A stretch of 21,957 bases of DNA from RUG11867 sp964553435 (GCA_964553435.1 CAZKKM010000016.1:1-21957), one strand, 5' to 3'. Shown: positions 1 through 8,219, counted from the stretch's first letter. The notes: a model not told the origin generated them from the sequence alone. A program made the numbers and translations.

Positions 1-278
1 CTACGCGATATTCGTTTCCTATTGTACCATCTCCAATCATGGTACTTACGTATTCAGCAGAAAGATTTATTACAGGTGCAATCGCACCCTTGGTGTATCC
101 TCCATAATTGCAAGTTAGATGACCAATCCGTTTCGACATGAAATATATAGGTATTGCTGTTTTTAGCCATAAAATAAGGTGATAGTGACCAATACCAATT
201 GCTCGGACGATACAAATAATAATCTGAATTTTTAACACCATATTTTGCTCCTGCAGCAACAATATCGCCAGTCGTTGT
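1..278 (-). pseudogene. Remnant of a surface-type protein C-terminal domain, frameshifted and cut at both ends
   Basis: No open frame spans this stretch, but two adjacent minus-strand frames together read as a recognisable domain. From 278 down to about 110 one frame gives a GAKYGVKNSDYYLY, NWYWSLSPYFMAK, NTYIFHV series. From about 110 to 1 the next frame gives YGGYTKGAIAPVINLSAEY followed by GDGTIGNEYRV. This order (aromatic 'W-SLSPY', then 'A-PVINLS', then 'GDGT-N-Y') is the pattern of a domain common at the C-terminus of large secreted proteins in gut Bacillota, recalled from memory and not searched. One extra base near 104-110 explains the break, and a TAG at 279-281 closes the frame upstream. 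The window edge cuts the downstream end. A degraded fragment is most likely; a sequencing indel plus a real truncated gene is the alternative. Confidence 0.6.
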
Positions 279-314
279 CTAATGACAACACGTTGAATAT
301 TAAATTTCTACAAT

Positions 315-345
315 AAAAATGTATGAGACTACTCTTCATACATTT
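315..345 (-). terminator. Intrinsic terminator after the 130-aa unknown gene
   Basis: A perfect 10-bp inverted repeat, AAATGTATGA (317-326) and TCATACATTT (336-345), has a 9-nt loop. On the minus strand it runs into a short U-rich tail (complement of 315-319). It sits 28 nt past the stop codon of the gene at 373-765. The stem is AT-rich, so it is weaker than the other terminators here. Confidence 0.6.
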
Positions 346-372
346 AATGATTAAAAAATAAATACTAGCTAA

Positions 373-765
373 TTATGAAATCTTTTTTAATTTCATTCTT
401 TTTCCAAAAGTTCCTTTTCTAGTTTTAGCTTCATTTATATAATTATTGACAAGGGCAGACCAATAACGACTAAAACCTGGTGCATAACTACTAAAGAAAA
501 ACTCTAATTTCGGTTTCAAATCACCACTTCTTGAAAATGTAACAGATCCGTCTTGATCAACACTTTTCGTAAAAAGTTCGGGATATTCTTCAACTCTTGA
601 TAAAGAAAACATATAGTCATAAGATTCGTGTATATAAACTCCTCCTGAACCTTCTCGAAGAATATAATCAGTAACTTCTCGTACTTCTTCTAGGCTAAAT
701 GGTCCTTCTTCTTTATGTAGCATCAATACTAATGCTAAAAATTCTCCAAATGGATTACCACTCAT
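373..765 (-). CDS. Unknown 130-aa soluble protein
   Basis: I do not recognise this gene. It encodes a 130-residue protein with no signal peptide or membrane segment. The first third is acidic and helical-looking (SLEEVREVTDYILREG), the middle is aromatic and serine-rich (IHESYDYMFSLSRVEEY), and the end is strongly basic (KTRKGTFGKRMKLKKIS). The basic tail could bind nucleic acid, which is speculation. The start is well supported: GAGGAGG lies 6 nt before the ATG, and an extended -10 box lies about 60 nt upstream. It is a single-gene unit with its own terminator, between a surface-protein remnant and the cdaA-cdaR operon. The surroundings look accessory, so it may be a lineage-specific or transferred gene. 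Confidence 0.75.
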   Translation of the reverse strand: MSGNPFGEFLALVLMLHKEEGPFSLEEVREVTDYILREGSGGVYIHESYDYMFSLSRVEEYPELFTKSVDQDGSVTFSRSGDLKPKLEFFFSSYAPGFSRYWSALVNNYINEAKTRKGTFGKRMKLKKIS

Positions 766-822
766 AAAAACCTCCTCGTAAAAAATTTAATAAACAAAAG
801 TTTCACTTCTTGTCACAACTAG

Positions 823-831
823 ATTATATCA
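823..831 (-). promoter_or_regulatory. Extended -10 promoter for the 130-aa unknown gene
   Basis: On the minus strand the sequence reads TGATATAAT, an exact TGN-TATAAT extended -10. No good -35 is seen at 16-18 bp, which extended -10 promoters can tolerate. Transcription would start near 816, giving a leader of about 50 nt with the ribosome site GAGGAGG. Confidence 0.5.
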
Positions 832-971
832 TTATTTTCGGTAATCGAATAGTAAAATTATCTATTTTTAAAATTTTATATTTAGTATTAGTGATTAAAT
901 TATTAAAAAACTTCTTTTTAGTTTTAACATAAACATAATAGACTTGTTCGAGAATTAACCTTTTATAGAAT

Positions 972-1070
972 TTGACAAATAAAATAGGTTAAAATATATA
1001 AAATAAAATCCTATAGAATTTATAAGATTTTTGTGAGAAGTTTTTTAAAAACTTAATTGCTATTTTTTTT
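972..1070 (+). promoter_or_regulatory. Orphan plus-strand promoter with possible small RNA, in a 358-bp gene-free spacer
   Basis: Within the gene-free spacer 766-1123, the plus strand carries TTGACA (972-977), 17 bp, then TATATA (995-1000), a close match to a housekeeping promoter. No plus-strand gene follows. About 30 nt past the predicted start there is an AT hairpin (AAGTTTTT 1038-1045, AAAAACTT 1047-1054) and then eight Ts (1063-1070), so a transcript of about 60 nt could form. The hairpin has no GC pairs except one and is 8 nt from the T run, so termination is doubtful. A 10-bp direct repeat TATAGAATTT (964-973, 1012-1021) flanks the promoter. The rest of the spacer is AT-rich and shows nothing else apart from the neighbours' promoter and terminator. 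Confidence 0.35.
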
Positions 1071-1102
1071 ATTCTGCCCCTCTTTCGAACAGCTTTGTCA
1101 AC

Positions 1103-1125
1103 AAAAAAGAGCAAACGAGTGCTCT
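1103..1125 (-). terminator. Intrinsic terminator of the cdaA-cdaR operon
   Basis: On the minus strand AGAGCA (1125-1120), loop CTCGTT, TGCTCT (1113-1108) is followed by a run of Ts (complement of 1103-1108). The 5' arm includes two bases of the cdaR stop codon TAG (1124-1126), so the hairpin begins inside the stop. Confidence 0.75.
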
Positions 1126-2506
1126 AATTTCTGCTGTTCATTATTCTTATTTGAATCGTCTTAACTTGAGCCGTATAAGTGACCGTCAAATCTTGACCTT
1201 CGACTAACACTGGAACTTCGAAAGTACCTGGTCCATATCCACTCAAATCTACGTAAGCTTTGATCGTCGCAATGTCGATTTTATCGATGACAGATTGTAC
1301 ACCCTTCAAGATGACGACCGGTTTGGTATCTTCCTGGTTGACCGCACTTGCGACATAAGATGAACTCAAATTCAAAGTATCTATCGATGTCAATTCGACT
1401 TCTCTCGTAGCTTCTCTGTCGACTTTGACTTCGACGGAAGTTGTCGTCTCACTCATCGATCTTACACCGCTCGGCTTCGTGAGTGTCGCGATGAACTTTT
1501 TGTCGGCATTCAATCCATCTACATCAATCTCAGCTGCAATGTAGGACAATTTAGATATCTCGGCTTGATCACCATAGACTCTGACTGTCGAAACGGATGA
1601 TTTGGCTTCGGCGATGGCATACCCTGTCGCGAATGTTCCCACAGGTACCACTTTGACTGGCAAATCTACGTGATAAGAATCTACTTTGATCGTAGCACTT
1701 GCCGTACCCGGCACGACTTCGACGTTCTCGACCAATTTACCACTCTCGTCATAAGCGACTATTGGTAATTTATCTATATCGAACGTACCTGACTCTGTGA
1801 GTTCCAATGTCGATACGTCGATGAGTGCTTTGACTGTCGCCACTTTGGCGAGTGTCTCACTCGAACCCTTTATATAAACTTCGCTTTCTTTTAAAGCTAC
1901 CTCGCTGACATTCAATTTGCTATCCAACTTATCCTGATTCAGTAAATCGAAAGTCAGAGTTTTGATATTCGAAATCTTTTCACTTATCTTGACGTTTACC
2001 GAGCCGGGCATCAAATTATAAGTGACCGATTCGACCGAATGATTGTACTTCAATTTGACGGTATGTTGTCCAGCCTTATAATCACTCAAATCGAGTACGA
2101 CCTTATGTTCGCCCAATTGCTTGGCCAAATACAAATCGCTCTTGCGTCCCATCAATATGATATCGACTGTTTCGGGAATTCCCTCGACCACATATTTTTC
2201 TTCGTTATAGATGACCGAAACGGCTTGACTAGAAAGTATTTCGCTCTCCGTCTCGACCAAGTTGACAGCTCTCGAATCGACCACTATGAAGAACAACACG
2301 GCGACCACCAAGGAGATGATCAAAAGTGAATGAGGTCTATTGAATATGGCATCGAAAGCACCGACGTTCTTTTTCAAAAATTTGTTGACCTTATAGACGA
2401 TAGCGCTTATCGGTGTGACGATGACTTTGTCGACTACTTTATATATTCCACCGAATATAGTTCTTATGAACTTAAACTTCCTTTTCGTTTTGCTCTTTTT
2501 ACTCAT
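1124..2506 (-). CDS. cdaR: YbbR-domain protein, CdaR-type partner of the di-adenylate cyclase
   Basis: This 460-aa protein is predicted to anchor in the membrane and modulate the di-adenylate cyclase CdaA from outside the cell. One membrane segment lies at about residues 60-78 (LLIISLVVAVLFFIVV). Four YbbR-type beta repeats follow at roughly 85-170, 175-265, 270-360 and 370-455, each with VD/VPVKV strands and G-x-P type turns. CdaR of Bacillus has its membrane segment near the N-terminus; here about 58 basic residues precede it, giving an unusually long cytoplasmic lead. The ATG has AAAGAGGTGA upstream and overlaps the cdaA stop by 8 nt (ATGAGTAA), so translation is probably coupled. The usual third gene, glmM, is absent: a terminator follows directly. 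The identification is firm from repeats plus operon position. Confidence 0.92.
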   Translation of the reverse strand: MSKKSKTKRKFKFIRTIFGGIYKVVDKVIVTPISAIVYKVNKFLKKNVGAFDAIFNRPHSLLIISLVVAVLFFIVVDSRAVNLVETESEILSSQAVSVIYNEEKYVVEGIPETVDIILMGRKSDLYLAKQLGEHKVVLDLSDYKAGQHTVKLKYNHSVESVTYNLMPGSVNVKISEKISNIKTLTFDLLNQDKLDSKLNVSEVALKESEVYIKGSSETLAKVATVKALIDVSTLELTESGTFDIDKLPIVAYDESGKLVENVEVVPGTASATIKVDSYHVDLPVKVVPVGTFATGYAIAEAKSSVSTVRVYGDQAEISKLSYIAAEIDVDGLNADKKFIATLTKPSGVRSMSETTTSVEVKVDREATREVELTSIDTLNLSSSYVASAVNQEDTKPVVILKGVQSVIDKIDIATIKAYVDLSGYGPGTFEVPVLVEGQDLTVTYTAQVKTIQIRIMNSRN

Positions 2507-3311
2507 CTATTTCACCTCTTTCGTCCGCAGCATAGAATATCTCCGTCTTAGGTGAAAGTTCATTGAACAACATCTTTTTGAACTCTTCTGGTGTCAAATT
2601 ATAATTCATCTGACTGTTGATGGCTATGCTTATTCTTCCGGTCTCTTCGCTCACGATCAACACTATCGCATCCGATTCTTCCGCCAAACCTAAAGCCGCC
2701 CTGTGTCTCGTACCCAAACTTTTCGATAGCCGGTTGTCCATGCTCGTTTTGAACACACATCCGGCACAAGTTACCTTCGTACCTTGAATGATAACTCCAC
2801 CATCGTGCAATGCACTGTTCGGATAGAACAAACTCTCCAAAATTTGAGCCGAAACATCCGCGTATATTTTTGTTGCCGGTAAAATATATTCTTGTAAACT
2901 GACGTCTCTTTCGATAGCTATGAGAGCACCGAACTTATTTTTGCGCAAATACTCTATTGCTTCCATAACTTCCGATACGAGTCTTTCTCTCTCGTCGCCA
3001 GACAGCACTTTATGGCGACCTAACAACTGGCTCCGTCCGAGTTGCTCCAATACGGTTCTGATCTCCGGCTGGAAGATGATGATGATTGCCAAAGGTCCCC
3101 ACATGATGACATATTCCAGTAGTAATCCCACCGCATATAAATTCAATATGTTGCTGATGATTTTGATGATGATGATGAATACGATACCCTTGAATATCAG
3201 TACCATCTTTATGTTGTTTTTTAAATTTTTCAATGCGAAGTAGACGATGTACCACAATATGCATATATCCAATATTTTTGTAATCGTACTCCATACAGTC
3301 GTTAAAGTCAT
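2499..3311 (-). CDS. cdaA: Membrane di-adenylate cyclase CdaA (DAC domain)
   Basis: CdaA makes cyclic di-AMP from two ATP; in Bacillota this messenger controls potassium uptake, osmotic balance and wall integrity. The 270-aa length is typical. Three N-terminal membrane segments lie at about residues 12-28, 36-53 and 58-80. The DAC domain follows, with the ATP-binding loop ALHDGGVII (residues 168-175) and GTRHRAALG (200-208). The first motif is normally D-G-A; here it reads D-G-G (170-172). RHR (202-204) is intact. The start has a strong AAGGAGG 6-7 nt upstream and sits about 20 nt from a predicted transcription start. It is first in a two-gene operon with cdaR. No c-di-AMP phosphodiesterase is seen in the window. 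Confidence 0.96.
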   Translation of the reverse strand: MTLTTVWSTITKILDICILWYIVYFALKNLKNNIKMVLIFKGIVFIIIIKIISNILNLYAVGLLLEYVIMWGPLAIIIIFQPEIRTVLEQLGRSQLLGRHKVLSGDERERLVSEVMEAIEYLRKNKFGALIAIERDVSLQEYILPATKIYADVSAQILESLFYPNSALHDGGVIIQGTKVTCAGCVFKTSMDNRLSKSLGTRHRAALGLAEESDAIVLIVSEETGRISIAINSQMNYNLTPEEFKKMLFNELSPKTEIFYAADERGEIDE

Positions 3312-3337
3312 GATTTTCCTCCTTAATCACTTTTTCC

Positions 3338-3366
3338 ATTATAACGCATCGCGTTCATTTTTTCCA
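3338..3366 (-). promoter_or_regulatory. Promoter of cdaA-cdaR
   Basis: Minus-strand TATAAT (3343-3338) is preceded at 17 bp by TGGAAA (3366-3361), a partial -35 match (4 of 6). Transcription would start near 3331, about 20 nt before the ATG. The rest of 3312-3537 shows no gene and no clear terminator for the upstream DUF3048 gene. Confidence 0.5.
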
Positions 3367-3537
3367 CTTTACACGTAATCTCAATATGATGCACCCCCAC
3401 TGCTGCCGTTTTGACGGTATTTATTGAGTTTACACATTTACATATTTATTCTTTGCTTTACAAGATGTATTTACGTTTTGCAGGAAACATGTCTCTTTCG
3501 AAAAAGTCGATTAAGAATGTCCCTTTTTACTCTTTTT

Positions 3538-4614
3538 CTATGGCAATTGGGCACTGAACTTTGGAAGTCTTCCTGTCGGTGCTATGCCTATGTAAGTGCG
3601 CCCATCGTTGACGATGAGTTCTTCGCCATTCGCATACATGTAAGTTGTCTTACCGCCACGCGTTTTCTTCTCCCACTTGATGGGAATCGCTTTGCCTCTA
3701 CTTACATAGTAACCCGTTCCCGAACCTATGTTGTTCATATTCAATCTGCCGTAATTGTCTATAGTCGTATAACCGACATTATAGACGATGATGTTATCGG
3801 TCGTGATTCTCTCTTTCGAAGTGTAATCTATGAGATCGACTCGATTTTGACTTCTCTTATACTGCTTAGTTTCTTCATCATAATAGAACTTTGCCACATA
3901 ACCGCCCGAGAAAGAAACTTCTACGTACTTTGCATCGACTACTCCGTCCATGCCACTCATATCCACTTCGTCGACACTATATGCGAGTAAAGATTTCGCA
4001 TCGCTCGTCGTCCGATATTTGTATCTTGCTGCCGCGGCTTTGAGGTTATCCATAGTCGTATAACCGGTGTGTTCATATGCGGCTTTGACCGTCTTGTCTC
4101 TTCCGAAGTATGCACCTTCTCCCGAAAGACCATTTATGTTGTTGATTCCCAAAGTATAAATGTCGCTCTGAGCTTGCGGACTCCATCCCCAGTGGACATA
4201 AATCGCATCGTTCTCTAGCGCATAATCGAGAAAGTAATGTCTACTACTTCGAATACTTTGCAACTTTGCCGTATTCTTATCTTTAAATAAAGCCATTTCT
4301 CTCGTGATGCCACCCTCGACGAGCATTTCATAGACGATATACGCATCGTTCAACCCGGATTGATAAGTCCAAACAGCACTGTTGTTGTTTATCATGACGG
4401 CATATGGTCTCGACTTACTATCCAAATCGATGACACTTACCTTTTTGACTGGTTCTACTATTTCATCTCCGGGGTTTTCCTGTCGGTCGTCATCTTGACT
4501 TCCAGATTTTCCACTCAACGCGACCGTAATTGCGATACCCAACGCAAGAACTGCGACACCTATCCCGATGAAAATGAGCAATCTTTTTCTGTCGTTCTCA
4601 CTTAACTTCTTCAT
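3538..4614 (-). CDS. DUF3048 (YerB-like) membrane-anchored extracytoplasmic protein
   Basis: A 358-aa protein of the DUF3048 family, whose Bacillus member is the lipoprotein YerB; the molecular role is not established. A membrane segment at residues 13-33 (LLIFIGIGVAVLALGIAI) is followed by a short Gly/Ser/Asp-rich linker. The family's N-terminal domain spans about 60-205, with SRPYAVMINN, QSGLNDAYIVYEMLVEGG and SIRSSRHYF. A C-terminal domain spans about 240-350 (GYYVSRGKAIPIKWEK). There is no lipobox cysteine after the hydrophobic segment, so it looks like a signal-anchor protein rather than a lipoprotein, unlike YerB. AGGAG lies 10 nt before the ATG. It is a single-gene unit, divergent from yfhO with overlapping promoters, which hints at joint control of two envelope genes. 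Confidence 0.9.
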   Translation of the reverse strand: MKKLSENDRKRLLIFIGIGVAVLALGIAITVALSGKSGSQDDDRQENPGDEIVEPVKKVSVIDLDSKSRPYAVMINNNSAVWTYQSGLNDAYIVYEMLVEGGITREMALFKDKNTAKLQSIRSSRHYFLDYALENDAIYVHWGWSPQAQSDIYTLGINNINGLSGEGAYFGRDKTVKAAYEHTGYTTMDNLKAAAARYKYRTTSDAKSLLAYSVDEVDMSGMDGVVDAKYVEVSFSGGYVAKFYYDEETKQYKRSQNRVDLIDYTSKERITTDNIIVYNVGYTTIDNYGRLNMNNIGSGTGYYVSRGKAIPIKWEKKTRGGKTTYMYANGEELIVNDGRTYIGIAPTGRLPKFSAQLP

Positions 4615-4649
4615 ACTTCAACATCTCCTGTACGACTAATTGCAATATA

Positions 4650-4678
4650 ATGATAACATTTTTTTTGACATAATACAA
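4650..4678 (-). promoter_or_regulatory. Promoter of the DUF3048 gene
   Basis: On the minus strand TTGTAT (4678-4673), 17 bp, TATCAT (4655-4650). It overlaps the plus-strand yfhO promoter, whose -35 (4665-4670) lies inside this spacer. Confidence 0.5.
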
Positions 4679-4693
4679 TTTTTTCTGTATCAT
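4665..4693 (+). promoter_or_regulatory. Promoter of the yfhO-csbB operon
   Basis: Consensus TTGACA (4665-4670), a 17-bp spacer, then TATCAT (4688-4693). Transcription would start near 4700, leaving a leader of about 19 nt that holds only the ribosome site AGAGGT. Confidence 0.75.
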
Positions 4694-4718
4694 TTTAATT
4701 GCAAAGAGGTAATTGATT

Positions 4719-7211
4719 ATGGATAAAAAGAAAAAGATATTGGTTTATGTGGCATCGATGATTGTTCCTTTGTCGATATTTTTCGTCGCCGCTTGGATAA
4801 ACGGATTCGTTCCATTTGGCAAAGAGATGCTCAACTCTTACGATTCATTCTCCCAATATCCGGGCATGCTTCTCGAATATGCCCGCCTACTCCGCGGAGG
4901 AAATATCTTCTACTCTTGGGGTGCCGGTCTCGGCTTCAACTTCTTAGGAACTCTCACTTATTATGGCATGAGCCCGCTGAACTTGTTCTCACTTCTCGCA
5001 AATCCACAAAATTATCACATTTTCATAGCTATCATGACTTATGTGCGTTTTATGTTACTAGGGGGAACAATGTGTTTCTACCTTTCTCACAAAAAGATTC
5101 CAGCCTTTTATATCATTCTATTCAGTACAATATATGCTCTTATGGGATACACGAGTACATACTATTATAATTATATATGGATCGACTCTGTCATCATGTT
5201 GCCACTAGTCATCCATGGGCTCGACCGTCTCTTGGAAGGCAAGAGTCCTCTTTTCTACATGGTAACTCTCACATTAACTATCATAATAAATTACTATATC
5301 GGTTACATGATTTGTATTTTCTGTCTCATTTGGTTCTTATATAATATTATTCATATCGAGAACCCTAAGAAAATAATCTCGACTTTCATCGTGAGTTCGC
5401 TTCTGTCAGGTCTGATGAGTGCCGTCGTCATTTTGCCAAGTTTCTTCGCCTTGATGACCGGCAAAGCCGACCTTTACAATCGAATCAACTACTTCGGCAT
5501 CTCTCGAAATGCATTCACTTTTTTCTATTCCCTCACTCCAGGTGCTTATCAAGCGGGCGACCAAACGTATGGCCCAGCACTCATCTACGTGACCATCTTC
5601 ACTGTCGTACTCGCCGTCTTCTACTTCTTTAACAAAAAGTTTCAAAAAAGAGAAAAGATTGCAACTTTGATTGTCATTGCCCTTTTCTATTTGTCTTTCG
5701 GCATCAATTTTATCAATTATGCTTGGCAGCTCTTTCAAAAACCTATTTGGTGGCAGAGTCGTTTCTCATTCGTTTTCAGTTTCTTTCTCATCACGGTAGC
5801 TTATCGTACACTTGTAAATATCGATAAAACTGAATTTCCACGCAAGTGGCGCATTCTACTGTGTCTCGGTGGAATCATCGCCGTCCTCGTCGGAGCCTAC
5901 TTTAAATGGCAAGTCGTTTTCACAGTCGAGACATACACTTACATTTACTTGGGATTGTCCATCCTTTTGATGATAGAGATGTTCGCCTTCTTAGATAAGA
6001 AAAGTTTCCTCCCCATGCTCATCATCTTCACACTCGTCGAACTTTCGCTGAATACATATAATAGTCTCAAAAACAATTTTCGTTCCAAATCTTACACAGA
6101 TTATCAATATGTAAAAGATGAGGTTCCACTAATTCTCGACAAGTTGAATAAAGATAACGACAATTTCTTCCGATTCGAGTTGACAGACGATTTTACTTCC
6201 GACGATGGACTCTATTTTGGATATCACGGCATAAACTATTTTAATTCCGTTCGCAACATTGCTGTCGGCAACTTGCTAGAAAATCTCGGTGTTATGGTCT
6301 ACGACAAGTGCCACATCGAACTCTTACAGATGGATCCAGTCGTTTTGAGTTTGCTCGATGTAAAATATCTTTACGGTATGGACATACCATATTTTGACAA
6401 AATCGATTCCAACTTGCACGAAAATCCTTATGCCCTGGGTCTTGGATTCCTAAGTAAGAGCGACATTGCATCGGTTTCTATCGAAGAAGGAAAACCTGCC
6501 GTCAACAAAGAAAACATTCTAAAAGCTCTCACTGGTTTGAAAAAGAAACTTTACGAAGTCATATCTATAGAAAAATTTACGGAACATCGAGAAGAAGATT
6601 ATACCGTATTTCGCTATTCATTCACGAGTACGACAGACTTGTTGCTGATGCCCGAGTTTGAAGGCACGGTGACTGTCGGAGACGAATCGTATGTTTTAGA
6701 CGAAACCCGAGCTTATGCCGATTACAAAGGAAAAATAGAAATGACTTCAAAGAACGGTCCTACGAGTGGATACCTACTTATTGAAAAAGATGAACCCGTG
6801 ACTGTCGAATATCATGTCGCCGGCGAATACGAAGATGATGAAATATTTCTGAGTATACTCGATATGGATGTCTATTGCGAATATATGGAGATGCTCGCAG
6901 GACACGAAATGAAATCCCAAACCAATACTTCGCCGACTACTATTCTGGAAGCTACGATCACCTCTGACTCCGAACACGACTACCTGTTCACATCGATAGA
7001 ATACGAAAGAGGAATGAAAGTTTTCGTCGATGGCAACCAAGTAGAGCCAGATATCGTCCTCGGCACACTCATTGGTCTACCACTTGGCGAAGGAAAGCAC
7101 GAAATCAAAATAAAATACGTTCCGTACGGTTTATACCCCGGTGTAATCATTTCACTTTCGAGTCTCGTCGTTAGTGTGTTCTATTTACAAAGAAGAAAAA
7201 AAGTAATATAA
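4719..7211 (+). CDS. yfhO: YfhO-family polytopic membrane glycosyltransferase
   Basis: This 830-aa membrane protein belongs to the YfhO family, GT-C-like enzymes. In Bacillus subtilis YfhO works with CsbB to decorate lipoteichoic acid with GlcNAc taken from an undecaprenyl-phosphate carrier on the outer face. The N-terminal half holds about a dozen hydrophobic segments up to residue 455. The first outer loop has NSYDSFSQYPG, where the Asp is the likely catalytic residue by family analogy, and then GLGFNFLGTLTYYGMSPLN. A long acidic extracytoplasmic region (about 470-800) follows, ending in one last membrane helix and RRKKVI. I start at ATG 4719, 8 nt after AGAGGT, rather than at the in-frame TTG at 4713. 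The csbB-like gene follows after 22 nt, confirming the functional pair. The acceptor polymer in this organism is unknown. Confidence 0.9.
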   Translation: MDKKKKILVYVASMIVPLSIFFVAAWINGFVPFGKEMLNSYDSFSQYPGMLLEYARLLRGGNIFYSWGAGLGFNFLGTLTYYGMSPLNLFSLLANPQNYHIFIAIMTYVRFMLLGGTMCFYLSHKKIPAFYIILFSTIYALMGYTSTYYYNYIWIDSVIMLPLVIHGLDRLLEGKSPLFYMVTLTLTIIINYYIGYMICIFCLIWFLYNIIHIENPKKIISTFIVSSLLSGLMSAVVILPSFFALMTGKADLYNRINYFGISRNAFTFFYSLTPGAYQAGDQTYGPALIYVTIFTVVLAVFYFFNKKFQKREKIATLIVIALFYLSFGINFINYAWQLFQKPIWWQSRFSFVFSFFLITVAYRTLVNIDKTEFPRKWRILLCLGGIIAVLVGAYFKWQVVFTVETYTYIYLGLSILLMIEMFAFLDKKSFLPMLIIFTLVELSLNTYNSLKNNFRSKSYTDYQYVKDEVPLILDKLNKDNDNFFRFELTDDFTSDDGLYFGYHGINYFNSVRNIAVGNLLENLGVMVYDKCHIELLQMDPVVLSLLDVKYLYGMDIPYFDKIDSNLHENPYALGLGFLSKSDIASVSIEEGKPAVNKENILKALTGLKKKLYEVISIEKFTEHREEDYTVFRYSFTSTTDLLLMPEFEGTVTVGDESYVLDETRAYADYKGKIEMTSKNGPTSGYLLIEKDEPVTVEYHVAGEYEDDEIFLSILDMDVYCEYMEMLAGHEMKSQTNTSPTTILEATITSDSEHDYLFTSIEYERGMKVFVDGNQVEPDIVLGTLIGLPLGEGKHEIKIKYVPYGLYPGVIISLSSLVVSVFYLQRRKKVI

Positions 7212-7233
7212 TTGTCTCTAGGAGGTAACTACA

Positions 7234-8175
7234 ATGAAATTGAGTATAATCATTCCTGCAATGAATGAAGAAGAAAACATAGATACTATTTATAACACAG
7301 TCAAATCCGTCTTTGAAAATATCAATTATGAAGTCATCTTCATCGATGACGGTTCACAAGATAAAACTTTTAAAGTCCTAGAATCGGTTTATAAAAGAGA
7401 TAAGGATCACGTAAAGGTCATCGGCTTCAGCCGCAATTTTGGCAAGGACGCGGCCATCTATGCTGGTCTCGAAAGTGCCGCAGGAGAATACACAGCTATC
7501 ATCGATGCCGATATGGAACAAAACCCGAGTTATCTTTTGAAGATGTTGACTTTCCTCGACAATAATCCGGACTACGATCAAGTCGCCATGAAAATAAAGG
7601 AACGCAAAGCTGGAAGTGCCATCAAGCGCTTCGGCAGCAAGATGTTTTATCGCATCATCAATGTGCTTTCTGACACCAAATTTTCGAATGATGTATCCGA
7701 CTTTAGGATGTTCCGTTCGAACGTCCGCGATGCTCTTTTGAGTCTGCCGGAAAAGAACAGATTTTCCAAAGGAATCTTCAGCTGGATAGGCTTCAACACG
7801 AAAATAATGGAATATGAAGTGGGTACTAGAACTAAAGGAGAGACGAAATTCAACTTCAAAAAATCTGTCAAATATGCTTTGAACGGAATTGTCGGATTTT
7901 CTGTCAAGCCACTTAAATTGGCCACCATTTTTGGCATCATCACATCATTTAGCGGCTTCATTTATCTCATATATATCATTTGTAAGACGATATTTGTCGG
8001 TATAGAGACTCCCGGTTTTGCGACGATCGTCTGTCTGATTCTCTTCATCGGAGGCATTCAACTTCTCACAATTGGAATACTAGGTGAATACCTTGCCAAA
8101 ACATTTTTGGAAACAAAAAACAGGCCCGTATATGTAGCCCGCAAAAAACTTGGTTTAGATGAAGATATCTTATGA
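7234..8175 (+). CDS. csbB: CsbB/GtrB-type family 2 glycosyltransferase
   Basis: This 313-aa enzyme is predicted to move a sugar from a nucleotide donor onto undecaprenyl phosphate at the inner membrane face, supplying YfhO. The GT2 domain spans about 1-220, with SIIIPAMNEEENI, IDDGS (37-41), FSRNFGKDAAI and the metal-binding DAD (91-93). Two membrane segments follow at about 228-255 and 262-287, then GEYLAKTFLETKNRPVY, a hallmark of the CsbB/GtrB/YkcC group. It begins 22 nt after yfhO with AGGAGG 8 nt before the ATG, so both are in one transcript, ended by the hairpin at its stop codon. The sugar is not readable from sequence; GlcNAc is the Bacillus precedent. No GtcA-type flippase gene is nearby. 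Confidence 0.9.
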   Translation: MKLSIIIPAMNEEENIDTIYNTVKSVFENINYEVIFIDDGSQDKTFKVLESVYKRDKDHVKVIGFSRNFGKDAAIYAGLESAAGEYTAIIDADMEQNPSYLLKMLTFLDNNPDYDQVAMKIKERKAGSAIKRFGSKMFYRIINVLSDTKFSNDVSDFRMFRSNVRDALLSLPEKNRFSKGIFSWIGFNTKIMEYEVGTRTKGETKFNFKKSVKYALNGIVGFSVKPLKLATIFGIITSFSGFIYLIYIICKTIFVGIETPGFATIVCLILFIGGIQLLTIGILGEYLAKTFLETKNRPVYVARKKLGLDEDIL

Positions 8176-8196
8176 TCACCGATTGGTGATCTTTTT
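8174..8196 (+). terminator. Intrinsic terminator of the yfhO-csbB operon
   Basis: GATCACC (8174-8180), loop GATT, GGTGATC (8185-8191), then TTTTT (8192-8196). The stem starts inside the csbB-like stop codon TGA (8173-8175). On the minus strand it lacks a U tail, so it should not serve the converging gene at 8220. Confidence 0.85.
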
Positions 8197-8219
8197 AAAT
8201 ATCAAAAATAATCAAAATT

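Noticed and set aside
2039..2551. Plus-strand open frames opposite cdaR
   Set aside because: They are antisense to a clear YbbR gene, have no ribosome sites and show no family sequence.
3312..3537. A riboswitch or terminator between the DUF3048 gene and cdaA
   Set aside because: Only a 4-bp hairpin (CCGT/ACGG) is visible; nothing resembles a known riboswitch core.
4713..4721. TTG start of yfhO at 4713
   Set aside because: The ATG at 4719 is better spaced from the AGAGGT ribosome site.
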